Under the pieces are notes generated by a model that saw only the letters and a list, made by a program, of their open reading frames with translations, made no database searches and was not told where the DNA came from. The position numbers and the translations under genes were made by a program. From contig NZ_LT629777.1 in assembly GCF_900105475.1 (NCBI RefSeq), positions 4,278,001 to 4,342,000 of the forward strand: DNA of 64,000 bases, read 5' to 3'. Below, one piece after another: positions 53,890 through 64,000 of this stretch; within the stretch, counting starts at the first letter, position 1, and each line of letters starts with the position of its first letter. This DNA comes from Pseudomonas asplenii. GTDB taxonomy: Bacteria; Pseudomonadota; Gammaproteobacteria; Pseudomonadales; Pseudomonadaceae.

Positions 53890-55314
53890 TCAGAAGGAAC
53901 GCACGATCCGTCCCAGCGTCTCCATGGCCTTTTCCGATGTCTCATTCCACGGGCTGCCGTAATTGAGGCGGATGCAGTTGCGAAAACGTCGCGCCGGCGA
54001 AAAGATCGGTCCCGGCGCGATGCTGATGCCCTGGGCCAATGCCATCTGGAACAGCTTCAGCGAGTCCATCTGCTCCGGCAATTCCAACCAGAGGAAGTAA
54101 CCACCGGCCGGCTGGCTGACCCGGGTCTGCGCCGGGAAGTAGCGGGCGATCGCCGCGAGCATGGCGCTCTGCTGTTCTTCCAGGGCATAACGCAGGCGGC
54201 GCAAATGGCGGTCGTAGCCGCCGTGCTGCAGGTAATCGGCGATGGCCGCCTGGGCCGGCATCGAGGCGCACAGGGAGGTCATCAGCTTCAGCCGTTCGAT
54301 CTTCTGCGCATAACGTCCCGCTGCGACCCAGCCGATGCGATAGCCGGGCGCCAGGCTCTTGGCAAAGGAGCCGCAGTGCATCACCAGGCCTTCGCTATCG
54401 AAGGCCTTGGCCGGTTTGGGCGCCTGCTGCCCGTAGTACAGCTCGGCGTAGACGTCGTCCTCGATCAGCGGCACCTGGTGCTCGCGCAACAACTCCACCA
54501 GCGCCTGTTTTTTCGCCTCGGGCATGGTTGCGCCCATGGGGTTCTGGAAGCTGGTCATGCACCACACGGCCTTGATCGGGTGGCGTTCGAGATTCTGCGC
54601 CAGCACGCCGAGGTCGATACCGTCGCGCGGGTGCACGGGGATTTCCACGGCCTTGAGCTTCAAGCGCTCCAGCACCTGCAGGCAGGCATAGAACGCCGGG
54701 GCCTCGATGGCCACCAGGTCGCCGGGTTCGGTCACCGCCTGCAGGCACAGGTTCAACGCTTCCAGCGCGCCGTTGGTGATCAGCAGTTCCTCCATGGGCA
54801 GCATCAGCCCACCCACCATGTAGCGCAGGGCGATCTGCCGACGCAGTTGCGGATTGCCCGGTGACAGGTCGGTGACCACCATGCGCGGGTCCATCTCGCG
54901 GCTGGCGCTGGCCAGGGAGCGGGCCAGGCGTTGCAGCGGGAACAGCGTCGGACTGGGGAAGGCCGAGCCGAACGGTACGGTGGTCGGGTCCTTGATCGAG
55001 TCGAGCACCGAGAACACCAGTTCGCTGACATCGACCTCGGTGGACTCGTGCACCTGGCTGCTGATCACCGGCTCTGAGAACGGACTCGGCGCATGGGTGT
55101 TGACGAAGTACCCCGAACGCGGCCGGGCGCGGATCAGCCCGCGCCGCTCCAGCAGGTAGTAGGCCTGGAACACCGTGGACGGGCTGACGCCGTAGGTCTG
55201 GCTGGCATAGCGGACCGACGGGACCCGCTGGCCGGGGCCGAGGACGCCGGAGCGGATCAGCTCCGCGATGTCGTCGGCGAATTTTTCGTAGCGTTTCATG
55301 GTGGCTTGGCTCAT
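53890..55314 (-). CDS. MocR-type (GntR-aminotransferase) transcription regulator
   Basis: 474-aa protein. An N-terminal GntR winged helix (ELIRSGVLGPGQRVPSVRYASQTYGVSPSTVFQAYYLLERRGLI) joins a class I aminotransferase domain with the PLP lysine in GSFAKSLAPGYRIGW. MocR proteins use PLP or amino-compound binding to control adjacent amino-acid or vitamin genes. Its target is not evident; it is convergent with the SDR and in the same direction as ccoG. Confidence 0.9.
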   Translation of the reverse strand: MSQATMKRYEKFADDIAELIRSGVLGPGQRVPSVRYASQTYGVSPSTVFQAYYLLERRGLIRARPRSGYFVNTHAPSPFSEPVISSQVHESTEVDVSELVFSVLDSIKDPTTVPFGSAFPSPTLFPLQRLARSLASASREMDPRMVVTDLSPGNPQLRRQIALRYMVGGLMLPMEELLITNGALEALNLCLQAVTEPGDLVAIEAPAFYACLQVLERLKLKAVEIPVHPRDGIDLGVLAQNLERHPIKAVWCMTSFQNPMGATMPEAKKQALVELLREHQVPLIEDDVYAELYYGQQAPKPAKAFDSEGLVMHCGSFAKSLAPGYRIGWVAAGRYAQKIERLKLMTSLCASMPAQAAIADYLQHGGYDRHLRRLRYALEEQQSAMLAAIARYFPAQTRVSQPAGGYFLWLELPEQMDSLKLFQMALAQGISIAPGPIFSPARRFRNCIRLNYGSPWNETSEKAMETLGRIVRSF

Positions 55315-55349
55315 TGGATACGGGCACGCACGGCAGGGATTCTATGTCA

Positions 55350-56765
55350 TCAACGGTTCATCGGTGCGACGAAGCGGCTGTTCGCCACGCTGAAGACGCT
55401 TGGGTCGTCCTGGTCGACGAGGCGGAAGGCGAGTTCCTGAGAGCTGCTTTTCGCCCGTTCGGCGGTCATCGCCACCGAGACCGGGAAGTCGGCGATCTCG
55501 CCGGCCGCCAGGCTCAGTTCCGTCTGGCCGTGCAACTGGAAGTCCGCGCCGTCGAGCAGTTCCAGGCGGTATTGCTGGCGCTGCTGGGTCTTGTTGATGA
55601 CCTTGAGGCTGTAGATGTTCTCGATCTGCCCCAGGTTGTTTTCCCGGAACAGGCCGCGGTCCTTGGTGACATCCAGCGAGACCATCGGCCGCTGCACCAG
55701 CGCCATCGCCAGTGCACCGATCATGATCAACAGCACGGCGCTGTAGCCGATCAGGCGGGGCCGCAGCAGGTGCGTCGTGCCGCCTTGCAACTGGTGCTCG
55801 GAGGTGTAGCGCACCAGGCCACGGGCGTAGCCCATCTTGTCCATGATCGAGTCGCAGGCATCAATGCACGCCGCGCAGCCGATGCATTCCATTTGCAGGC
55901 CATCACGGATGTCGATGCCGGTCGGGCAGACCTGTACACACATCCGGCAGTCGATGCAGTCACCGAGACCGACGCTGGCCGGGGTCACTTCACGTTTGCG
56001 CGGGCCACGATGCTCGCCACGGGCGGCATCGTAGGAGATGGTCAGGGTGTCCTTGTCGAACATCACGCTCTGGAACCGTGCATAGGGGCACATGTGCATG
56101 CACACCGCTTCACGCAGCCAGCCGGCATTGATATAGGTGGCGCCGGTGAAGAACAGCACCCAGAACAGGCTGACACCGCCCAGTTGCAGGCTCAGCAGTT
56201 CCTCGACCAGTGGGCGGATCGGCGTGAAGTAGCCGACGAAGGTCAGCCCGGTGATCAGGCTGATCGCCAGCCACAGGGTGTGCTTGGCGGCACGCCGGGC
56301 CAGCTTGTTCGGCCCCCAGGGCGCGGCTTGCAGCTTGATCCGCTGGTTACGCTCGCCCTCGGTGACTTTCTCGCACCACATGAACAGCCAGGTCCAAGAG
56401 CTTTGCGGGCAGGTATAGCCGCACCAGACCCGGCCGGCGAAGACGGTGATGGCAAACAGGCCGAAGGCGCAGATGATCAGCAGGGCCGAGAGCAGGATGA
56501 AATCCTGCGGCCAGAAGGTTGCGCCGAAGATGTGGAACTTGCTGTTGGCCAGGTCCCACAGCACGGCCTGGCGGCCGCCCCAGTTCAACCATACGGTGCC
56601 GAAGAACAGCAGGAACAGAAAGCCCGCGCCGCTCATGCGCAAGCTACGGAACAGGCCGGTGAAACTGCGGGTGTGAATCAGGTTGTCGCTCGACTTGGCC
56701 TTCATCTTGTTGGGGTGCGAAGGCTCGAAGGTATCAACTAACTGGACGGGGATTCTTTCGCTCAT
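55350..56765 (-). CDS. ccoG: CcoG (FixG/RdxA-like) cytochrome cbb3 oxidase accessory protein
   Basis: 471-aa membrane iron-sulfur protein with about five to six TM segments. It has the ferredoxin-type clusters CIDCRMCVQVCP and CIGCAACIDACD, plus CGYTCPQSSWTW and CMHMCPYARFQ. The C-terminus is an Ig-like extracytoplasmic domain. CcoG is a Cu(II) reductase helping to assemble cbb3 oxidase. Here it is outside a ccoNOPQ/ccoHIS cluster, so it may be a second copy. The ATG at 56765 (MSERIPV) is preferred over 56789. Confidence 0.9.
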   Translation of the reverse strand: MSERIPVQLVDTFEPSHPNKMKAKSSDNLIHTRSFTGLFRSLRMSGAGFLFLLFFGTVWLNWGGRQAVLWDLANSKFHIFGATFWPQDFILLSALLIICAFGLFAITVFAGRVWCGYTCPQSSWTWLFMWCEKVTEGERNQRIKLQAAPWGPNKLARRAAKHTLWLAISLITGLTFVGYFTPIRPLVEELLSLQLGGVSLFWVLFFTGATYINAGWLREAVCMHMCPYARFQSVMFDKDTLTISYDAARGEHRGPRKREVTPASVGLGDCIDCRMCVQVCPTGIDIRDGLQMECIGCAACIDACDSIMDKMGYARGLVRYTSEHQLQGGTTHLLRPRLIGYSAVLLIMIGALAMALVQRPMVSLDVTKDRGLFRENNLGQIENIYSLKVINKTQQRQQYRLELLDGADFQLHGQTELSLAAGEIADFPVSVAMTAERAKSSSQELAFRLVDQDDPSVFSVANSRFVAPMNR

Positions 56766-56972
56766 GATCTGTCGCTCGTCAGCCTCCATCAGGCCTGGGC
56801 ACTATGCCGAGCGAACTGTTTGCATAACAGACTCAGGTATTTCAATAAAAAGCAGATCAGATGACTTGATGGCAGCGCCTGCGACAACTTGTCATCCTCG
56901 CTGCAGGCCTTGCCCGAGTAAGCCCGCCGACGCTTGGCACAGGCGCCGGAAGGGTAGGCTGACACGGATCAA

Positions 56973-57212
56973 TCAAATCACCGAATCACTCGATGTCGCC
57001 TTCACATGATGGCGGTTGTCGACAGCGCCGGCGACGGTCAGGGCATCGGCCTCTGCCTCGGTAATCCAGACTGTGCGACCGTCGAGTTCGGCGCGGGACA
57101 TGCTGCGGGCGTCGTCGGTGGTGATTTTTACGTCGCTGGCCGGACCGCTGACCCGGATGTCGTGTTCTTCCAGAGTGCAGGTCTGGGTGGACAGATCGAT
57201 ATGCACGGGCAT
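56973..57212 (-). CDS. DUF3203 family protein
   Basis: 79-aa small soluble protein (MPVHIDLSTQTCTLEEHDIRVSGPASDVKITTDDARSM...), of the Pseudomonas DUF3203 type. An AAAAGGAG site lies 7 bases before ATG 57212, and the longer open frame upstream is rejected for lack of a site. Function unknown. The plus strand over the same bases is an antisense shadow. Confidence 0.8.
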   Translation of the reverse strand: MPVHIDLSTQTCTLEEHDIRVSGPASDVKITTDDARSMSRAELDGRTVWITEAEADALTVAGAVDNRHHVKATSSDSVI

Positions 57213-57355
57213 GGTGTTCTCCTTTTTCTTCAGGCTGACAGGATTTAGGGTTGCTGAAATGGCCATCGTTCGCCGCAGCCGATTAGCGGTCGTCGGTCGA
57301 ACCGGCGTGCGGGCGCTGCTGTCCATCGCTTATCGAACGCTGAGAGGTCGGGATC

Positions 57356-57856
57356 ATGGACACCTGGTGGCACACTGTATGGATGACCCTGCAAGCCGAA
57401 TTCGCCGATATTGGCGATATCCGCGAGGTGACCCGCATCACCGTGCGTTTGCTGATCGCCGCGCTGCTGGGCGGCATCCTCGGCTTTGAGCGCGAACAAC
57501 AGGGTAAGGCTGCGGGCGTTCGCACCCATATGCTGGTCGCCCTGGGGGCGGCGCTGTTCGTGCTGGTGCCGCAGGTGTCTGGCGCCCAGGCCGATGCAAT
57601 GAGCCGGGTGGTCCAGGGGGTGATCGCCGGCATCGGCTTTTTGGGGGCTGGCACGATCCTCAAGGGGCACGCCGACGAAGCCGGGCAAAACGTCAAGGGC
57701 CTGACCACCGCCGCCGGTTTGTGGATGACCGCCGCCATAGGCGTGGCGGCGGGGTTGGGTCGCGAGGCCACGGCGGTGCTCAGTACGCTGCTGGCGCTGG
57801 CGGTGTTCAGCGTGATGCCGAAGATCCTGCAATTGCTGGAAAAGGATCGCGGCTGA
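57356..57856 (+). CDS. MgtC/SapB-family membrane protein
   Basis: 166-aa protein of the MgtC/SapB family. Seen: ITVRLLIAALLGGILGFEREQQGKAAGVRTHMLVALGAALF, GVIAGIGFLGAGTILK and VKGLTTAAGLWMTAAIGVAAGLG, four to five TM segments. It lacks the long soluble C-terminal domain of Salmonella MgtC, as do many homologues. Members affect survival in low magnesium and acid stress. Confidence 0.9.
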   Translation: MDTWWHTVWMTLQAEFADIGDIREVTRITVRLLIAALLGGILGFEREQQGKAAGVRTHMLVALGAALFVLVPQVSGAQADAMSRVVQGVIAGIGFLGAGTILKGHADEAGQNVKGLTTAAGLWMTAAIGVAAGLGREATAVLSTLLALAVFSVMPKILQLLEKDRG

Positions 57857-57876
57857 GCGCCTGGGCACCCCATTCT

Positions 57877-57957
57877 CCTACATAGCCTACATAGCCTACA
57901 TAGCCTACATGGCCTACATGGCCTACATGGCCTACATGGCGTGCATGGCGTGCATGT
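57877..57957 (+). repeat. Tandem 9-bp repeat, nine units
   Basis: Three CCTACATAG units (57877-57903), four CCTACATGG units (57904-57939) and two diverged units CGTGCATGG/CGTGCATGT (57940-57957), directly in tandem. In one frame it would read Met-Ala-Tyr repeats. It lies between the mgtC-like gene and the end of the minus-strand proline-rich gene, so it is in an intergenic position and may vary in copy number. Confidence 0.92.
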
Positions 57958-57969
57958 GGCCTGGGTTGG

Positions 57970-58137
57970 CTATGCTTGCTTCGCGATCACCGGCGGCATG
58001 GTCGTCGGCGGATCGATCTTGGGCGGTGGCGTGCTCTCCGGTGGCTCCTGCTCGGGAACCGGTTGTGGTTCGGTCGGGGGGAGGGTCGGCTGGTCGATGT
58101 TGGGATCGGGGGTTTGCGCCGGAATTGGAATGCTCAT
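57970..58137 (-). CDS. Small proline-rich protein
   Basis: 55-aa frame read on the minus strand (MSIPIPAQTPDPNIDQPTLP then PPTEPQPVPEQEPPE...). It is very rich in proline, glutamate and glutamine and ends PPVIAKQA before a TAG. An AAGGAG site lies 6 bases before the ATG. No signal peptide or membrane segment. The extended composition suggests a disordered protein. It resembles small hypothetical proteins I recall from other Pseudomonas, which is not verified. Confidence 0.65.
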   Translation of the reverse strand: MSIPIPAQTPDPNIDQPTLPPTEPQPVPEQEPPESTPPPKIDPPTTMPPVIAKQA

Positions 58138-58356
58138 GAAGGCTCCTTTTTTGCATGGACATCAGTGAAGCGGTTGACCCTCTTTCAAGGCAATCGACTG
58201 CATTTTCTGGACGAACGGACCGTTCACCAAATCCATCTGAACTTTTGCGTGGCCACCTGGCTCCGAACCTGAGCGGCCTTTTCAGGATGAAGCCGGTCGT
58301 GACTCATCATGATCACGCAAGGTAGAGCGTCCACAGGACGTAAGGAGAGATGCTCG

Positions 58357-60354
58357 ATGACAGTTGATAATTCATTGGATGAGCAGGTCGCCGAAGTCCT
58401 GCCGTTGTCCCAGGCGCTGTTGTTGCCGCGCATCGCCATCGAGAATGTGACGCCGGCCATCGACGGCGGGCAGTTCGCGGTCAAGGCCGTGGTGGGAGAG
58501 GATGTCTCTGTGAGCGCCCGGGTGTTCGCCGATGGCCATGACAAACTGGCCGTGTTGCTGGCCTGGAAGCCGCTCGAGGCCAGCGACTGGCAGCGTTCGC
58601 TGATGACCGACCGGGGCAACAACCACTGGCAGGGCACGCTGCGGGTGGGCGGTCAGGGTCGCCACATGTTCCGCATCGAGGCCTGGATCGATCAGTTCGG
58701 CAGCTTCTGCTACGAGTTGGAGAAGAAATTCGTCGCCGGGGTGCCCATCGATCTGGAGCTGCAGGAGGGCCGCGAACATGTTCGACAGGCCAGCGAACGC
58801 AGTCAGGGTGAATTGGCCGAACGCCTGGCGGCGCTGTATGACGAACTGGCGCAGCGCTCGAACGACGGTCAGGTCGAATATTTTCTCAAGCCGACCACCG
58901 CCGTGCTGATGCGCCAGGCGGATCACCAGGCCTACCTCAGCCTCAGTCAGGATTTTGCCCTGGACGTGGAGCGCCCACTGGCACAGTTCGCCAGTTGGTA
59001 CGAGCTGTTTCCGCGTTCGGTCACCGATGATCCTGCGCGTCACGGTACCTTCAACGACGTGCAGGCACGCCTGCCGGCGATCCGCGACATGGGCTTCGAT
59101 GTGCTGTACTTCCCGCCGATCCACCCGATCGGCCGCAGCCATCGCAAGGGCCCGAACAACGCGCTGACCGCAGGTCCCGACGATCCGGGCAGCCCTTATG
59201 CCATCGGCAGCGAAGAAGGTGGGCACGAAGCGATCCATCCGCAACTGGGCAGCCGCGAGGATTTTCGCCGGCTGGTCGCCGCCGCCGCCGAGCATGGCCT
59301 GGAGATCGCCCTGGATTTCGCCATTCAGTGCTCCCAGGACCACCCGTGGTTGCAGCAGCATCCCGGCTGGTTCAACTGGCGGCCGGACGGCACGATCAAA
59401 TATGCCGAGAACCCGCCGAAGAAATACCAGGACATCGTCAACGTCGACTTCTATGCCGCCGATGCCGTGCCGGGTCTGTGGATCGAGTTGCGCGATATCG
59501 TGGTCGGTTGGGTCGAGGAGGGGGTGAAGATCTTTCGCGTCGACAATCCGCACACCAAGCCGCTGCCGTTCTGGCAATGGTTGATCGCCGATGTGCGTGG
59601 TCGTTATCCCGAGGTGATCTTTCTCGCGGAGGCGTTCACCGCTCCGGCGATGATGGCGCGGTTGGGCAAGATCGGTTATTCCCAGAGCTACACCTATTTC
59701 ACCTGGCGCAACACCAAGGCCGAGCTGGCCGCCTATTTCACCGAATTGAACCAGTCACCGTGGCGCGAATGCTACCGGCCGAACTTCTTCGTCAACACCC
59801 CGGATATCAACCCGGCGTTCCTGCATGAGTCGGGGCGCGCCGGCTTTCTCATCCGCGCGGCGTTGGCGACCATGGGCTCGGGCCTGTGGGGCATGTATTC
59901 GGGGTTCGAGATCTGCGAGTCGGCGCCATTGCCGGGCAAGGAAGAGTACCTGGACTCGGAGAAGTACCAGATCCGCCCTCGGGACTACAGCGCGCCTGGC
60001 AACATCGTCGCCGAGATCGCCCAGCTCAACCGCATCCGCCGCCAGCACCCGGCCTTGCAGACTCACCTGGGGTTGCAGGTCTACAACGCCTGGAACGACA
60101 ACATTCTGTATTTCGGCAAGCGCACTGCCGACCGCAGCAGCTTCATCCTGGTGGCGGTCAGCCTCGACCCGCACAACGCCCAGGAGGCGCATTTCGAGTT
60201 GCCGCTGTGGGAGTTCGGTTTGCCCGACGACGCCCAGACCCGCGGTGAAGACCTGATGAATGGCCACACCTGGACCTGGTACGGCAAGACCCAGTGGATG
60301 CGTATCGAGCCCTGGCACCAACCGTTCGGGATCTGGCGCATCACTCCAGGTTGA
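58357..60354 (+). CDS. glgE: GlgE, alpha-1,4-glucan:maltose-1-phosphate maltosyltransferase
   Basis: 665-aa GH13 protein. The N-terminal domain precedes the barrel with FDVLYFPPIHPIGRSHRKG, the nucleophile Asp region KIFRVDNPHTKPLPFWQW and the acid Glu in EVIFLAEAFTAPAMM. GlgE extends alpha-glucan with maltosyl units from maltose-1-phosphate. Start ATG 58357 with TAAGGAG upstream. It begins the glgE-treS-glgB operon, in the same order as PA2151-PA2153 of P. aeruginosa. The pathway supports trehalose and glycogen-like glucan formation and drying tolerance. Confidence 0.93.
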   Translation: MTVDNSLDEQVAEVLPLSQALLLPRIAIENVTPAIDGGQFAVKAVVGEDVSVSARVFADGHDKLAVLLAWKPLEASDWQRSLMTDRGNNHWQGTLRVGGQGRHMFRIEAWIDQFGSFCYELEKKFVAGVPIDLELQEGREHVRQASERSQGELAERLAALYDELAQRSNDGQVEYFLKPTTAVLMRQADHQAYLSLSQDFALDVERPLAQFASWYELFPRSVTDDPARHGTFNDVQARLPAIRDMGFDVLYFPPIHPIGRSHRKGPNNALTAGPDDPGSPYAIGSEEGGHEAIHPQLGSREDFRRLVAAAAEHGLEIALDFAIQCSQDHPWLQQHPGWFNWRPDGTIKYAENPPKKYQDIVNVDFYAADAVPGLWIELRDIVVGWVEEGVKIFRVDNPHTKPLPFWQWLIADVRGRYPEVIFLAEAFTAPAMMARLGKIGYSQSYTYFTWRNTKAELAAYFTELNQSPWRECYRPNFFVNTPDINPAFLHESGRAGFLIRAALATMGSGLWGMYSGFEICESAPLPGKEEYLDSEKYQIRPRDYSAPGNIVAEIAQLNRIRRQHPALQTHLGLQVYNAWNDNILYFGKRTADRSSFILVAVSLDPHNAQEAHFELPLWEFGLPDDAQTRGEDLMNGHTWTWYGKTQWMRIEPWHQPFGIWRITPG

Positions 60355-60462
60355 TACGCAACTGCCGGGTAATACCTTTCATGACGAAACTCATGGAGGC
60401 GAGTGTTCGTTGTTCATTGCCGTGTTTGCCCAGGGCCATGAGCATTAATAGAGGAATCAATG

Positions 60463-63797
<3,335 letters not shown>

Positions 63798-63801
<4 letters not shown>

Positions 63802-64000
63802 GTTCAAGCAATGAACAAGGTCAATCCAGGGGCGGCCTGTTACCCGCCGCCCGCGATATCGAAGCGCTGGTGCGCGCCGAACACCCGGACCCGTTTGCCA
63901 TTCTGGGCCCCCATGACGACGGTGTCGGTGGACAGTTCATCCGGGCCTTCCTGCCCGGTGCCCTGAGCGTCGAGGCCCTGGCCCGAGACACTGGAGAGCT
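63798..64000 (+). CDS. glgB: GlgB, 1,4-alpha-glucan branching enzyme (partial, N-terminus)
   Basis: The first 67 codons, cut by the window end. The ATG overlaps the treS stop. The sequence DIEALVRAEHPDPFAILGPHDDG matches the GlgB N-terminal domain, which typically contains PFxxLGPH. It would introduce alpha-1,6 branches into the glucan made by GlgE. Confidence 0.9.

Noticed and set aside
57877..57957. Possible CRISPR array
   Set aside because: The units are 9 bases and directly adjacent with no spacers, so it is a simple tandem repeat.
57909..58139. Plus-strand frame with Met-Ala-Tyr repeats
   Set aside because: It starts inside the tandem repeat without a ribosome-binding site. The minus strand has a better supported proline-rich gene.

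Overview
The window looks like a chromosomal segment of a fluorescent Pseudomonas (P. fluorescens/P. syringae-type genome). The reasons are GC-rich codon use, short Pseudomonas REP elements between genes, the GlgE-TreS-GlgB operon order, an SsuF-like protein, and a complete achromobactin-type siderophore locus. No tRNA, rRNA or CRISPR array was seen. All product names come from reading motifs and gene order, without database searches.

Layout. (1) 233-20166: an iron-uptake locus. It holds a FecI-type sigma factor, a FecR-type regulator, a TonB-dependent receptor with an STN domain, and then a tightly overlapping run acsF-acsD-acsE-MFS exporter-acsC-acsB-acsA-cbrA-cbrB-cbrC-cbrD-fhuF-like-rraA-like. 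A good Fur-box match precedes acsF. The set covers signalling, synthesis, export, re-uptake and iron release for a citrate-based siderophore. (2) 20276-24472: ordinary small genes (conserved hypothetical, saccharopine-dehydrogenase-like protein, aldo/keto reductase, orphan SsuF-like molybdopterin-binding protein, 68-aa hypothetical, HIT protein). (3) 24814-26749: an unusual three-gene unit with a LuxI/FeeM-like N-acyltransferase, an NTF2/SnoaL-like protein and a haem-oxygenase-like putative diiron oxidase. It may be an undescribed small-molecule pathway. (4) 26805-36097: PatB-type lyase, Cache-GGDEF diguanylate cyclase, a small membrane protein, a GapN-type dehydrogenase, a LysE exporter, an AT-richer two-gene ABC exporter and a stand-alone PBP2.

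(5) 36286-40972: a helicase IV/UvrD-like gene split by a 1665-bp IS3-type element. A 4-bp duplication (GAAC) flanks the element, and conceptual excision restores one continuous 1005-aa reading frame. The element has a canonical A6G -1 frameshift site between orfA and orfB. (6) 41186-46488: DUF1624 membrane protein, an SsuABC-type sulfonate/sulfate-ester importer and an MFS protein. (7) 46552-52926: a four-gene MoxR AAA+ / bpX5-like / vWA-plus-beta-propeller / bpX6-like membrane-protein operon. It matches the MoxR-vWA-beta-propeller ternary systems predicted to act in biological conflict. The function is not established experimentally as far as I know.

(8) 53013-58137: SDR oxidoreductase, MocR-type regulator, CcoG, DUF3203 protein, MgtC-like protein, a 9-bp tandem repeat and a short proline-rich gene. 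(9) 58357-64000: glgE, treS-maltokinase fusion and the start of glgB, for trehalose/maltose-1-phosphate/alpha-glucan interconversion. The strongest candidates for new biology are the acyltransferase/NTF2/diiron-oxidase unit and the MoxR-bpX operon. The IS-split helicase and the rraA-like gene at the end of the siderophore operon follow.
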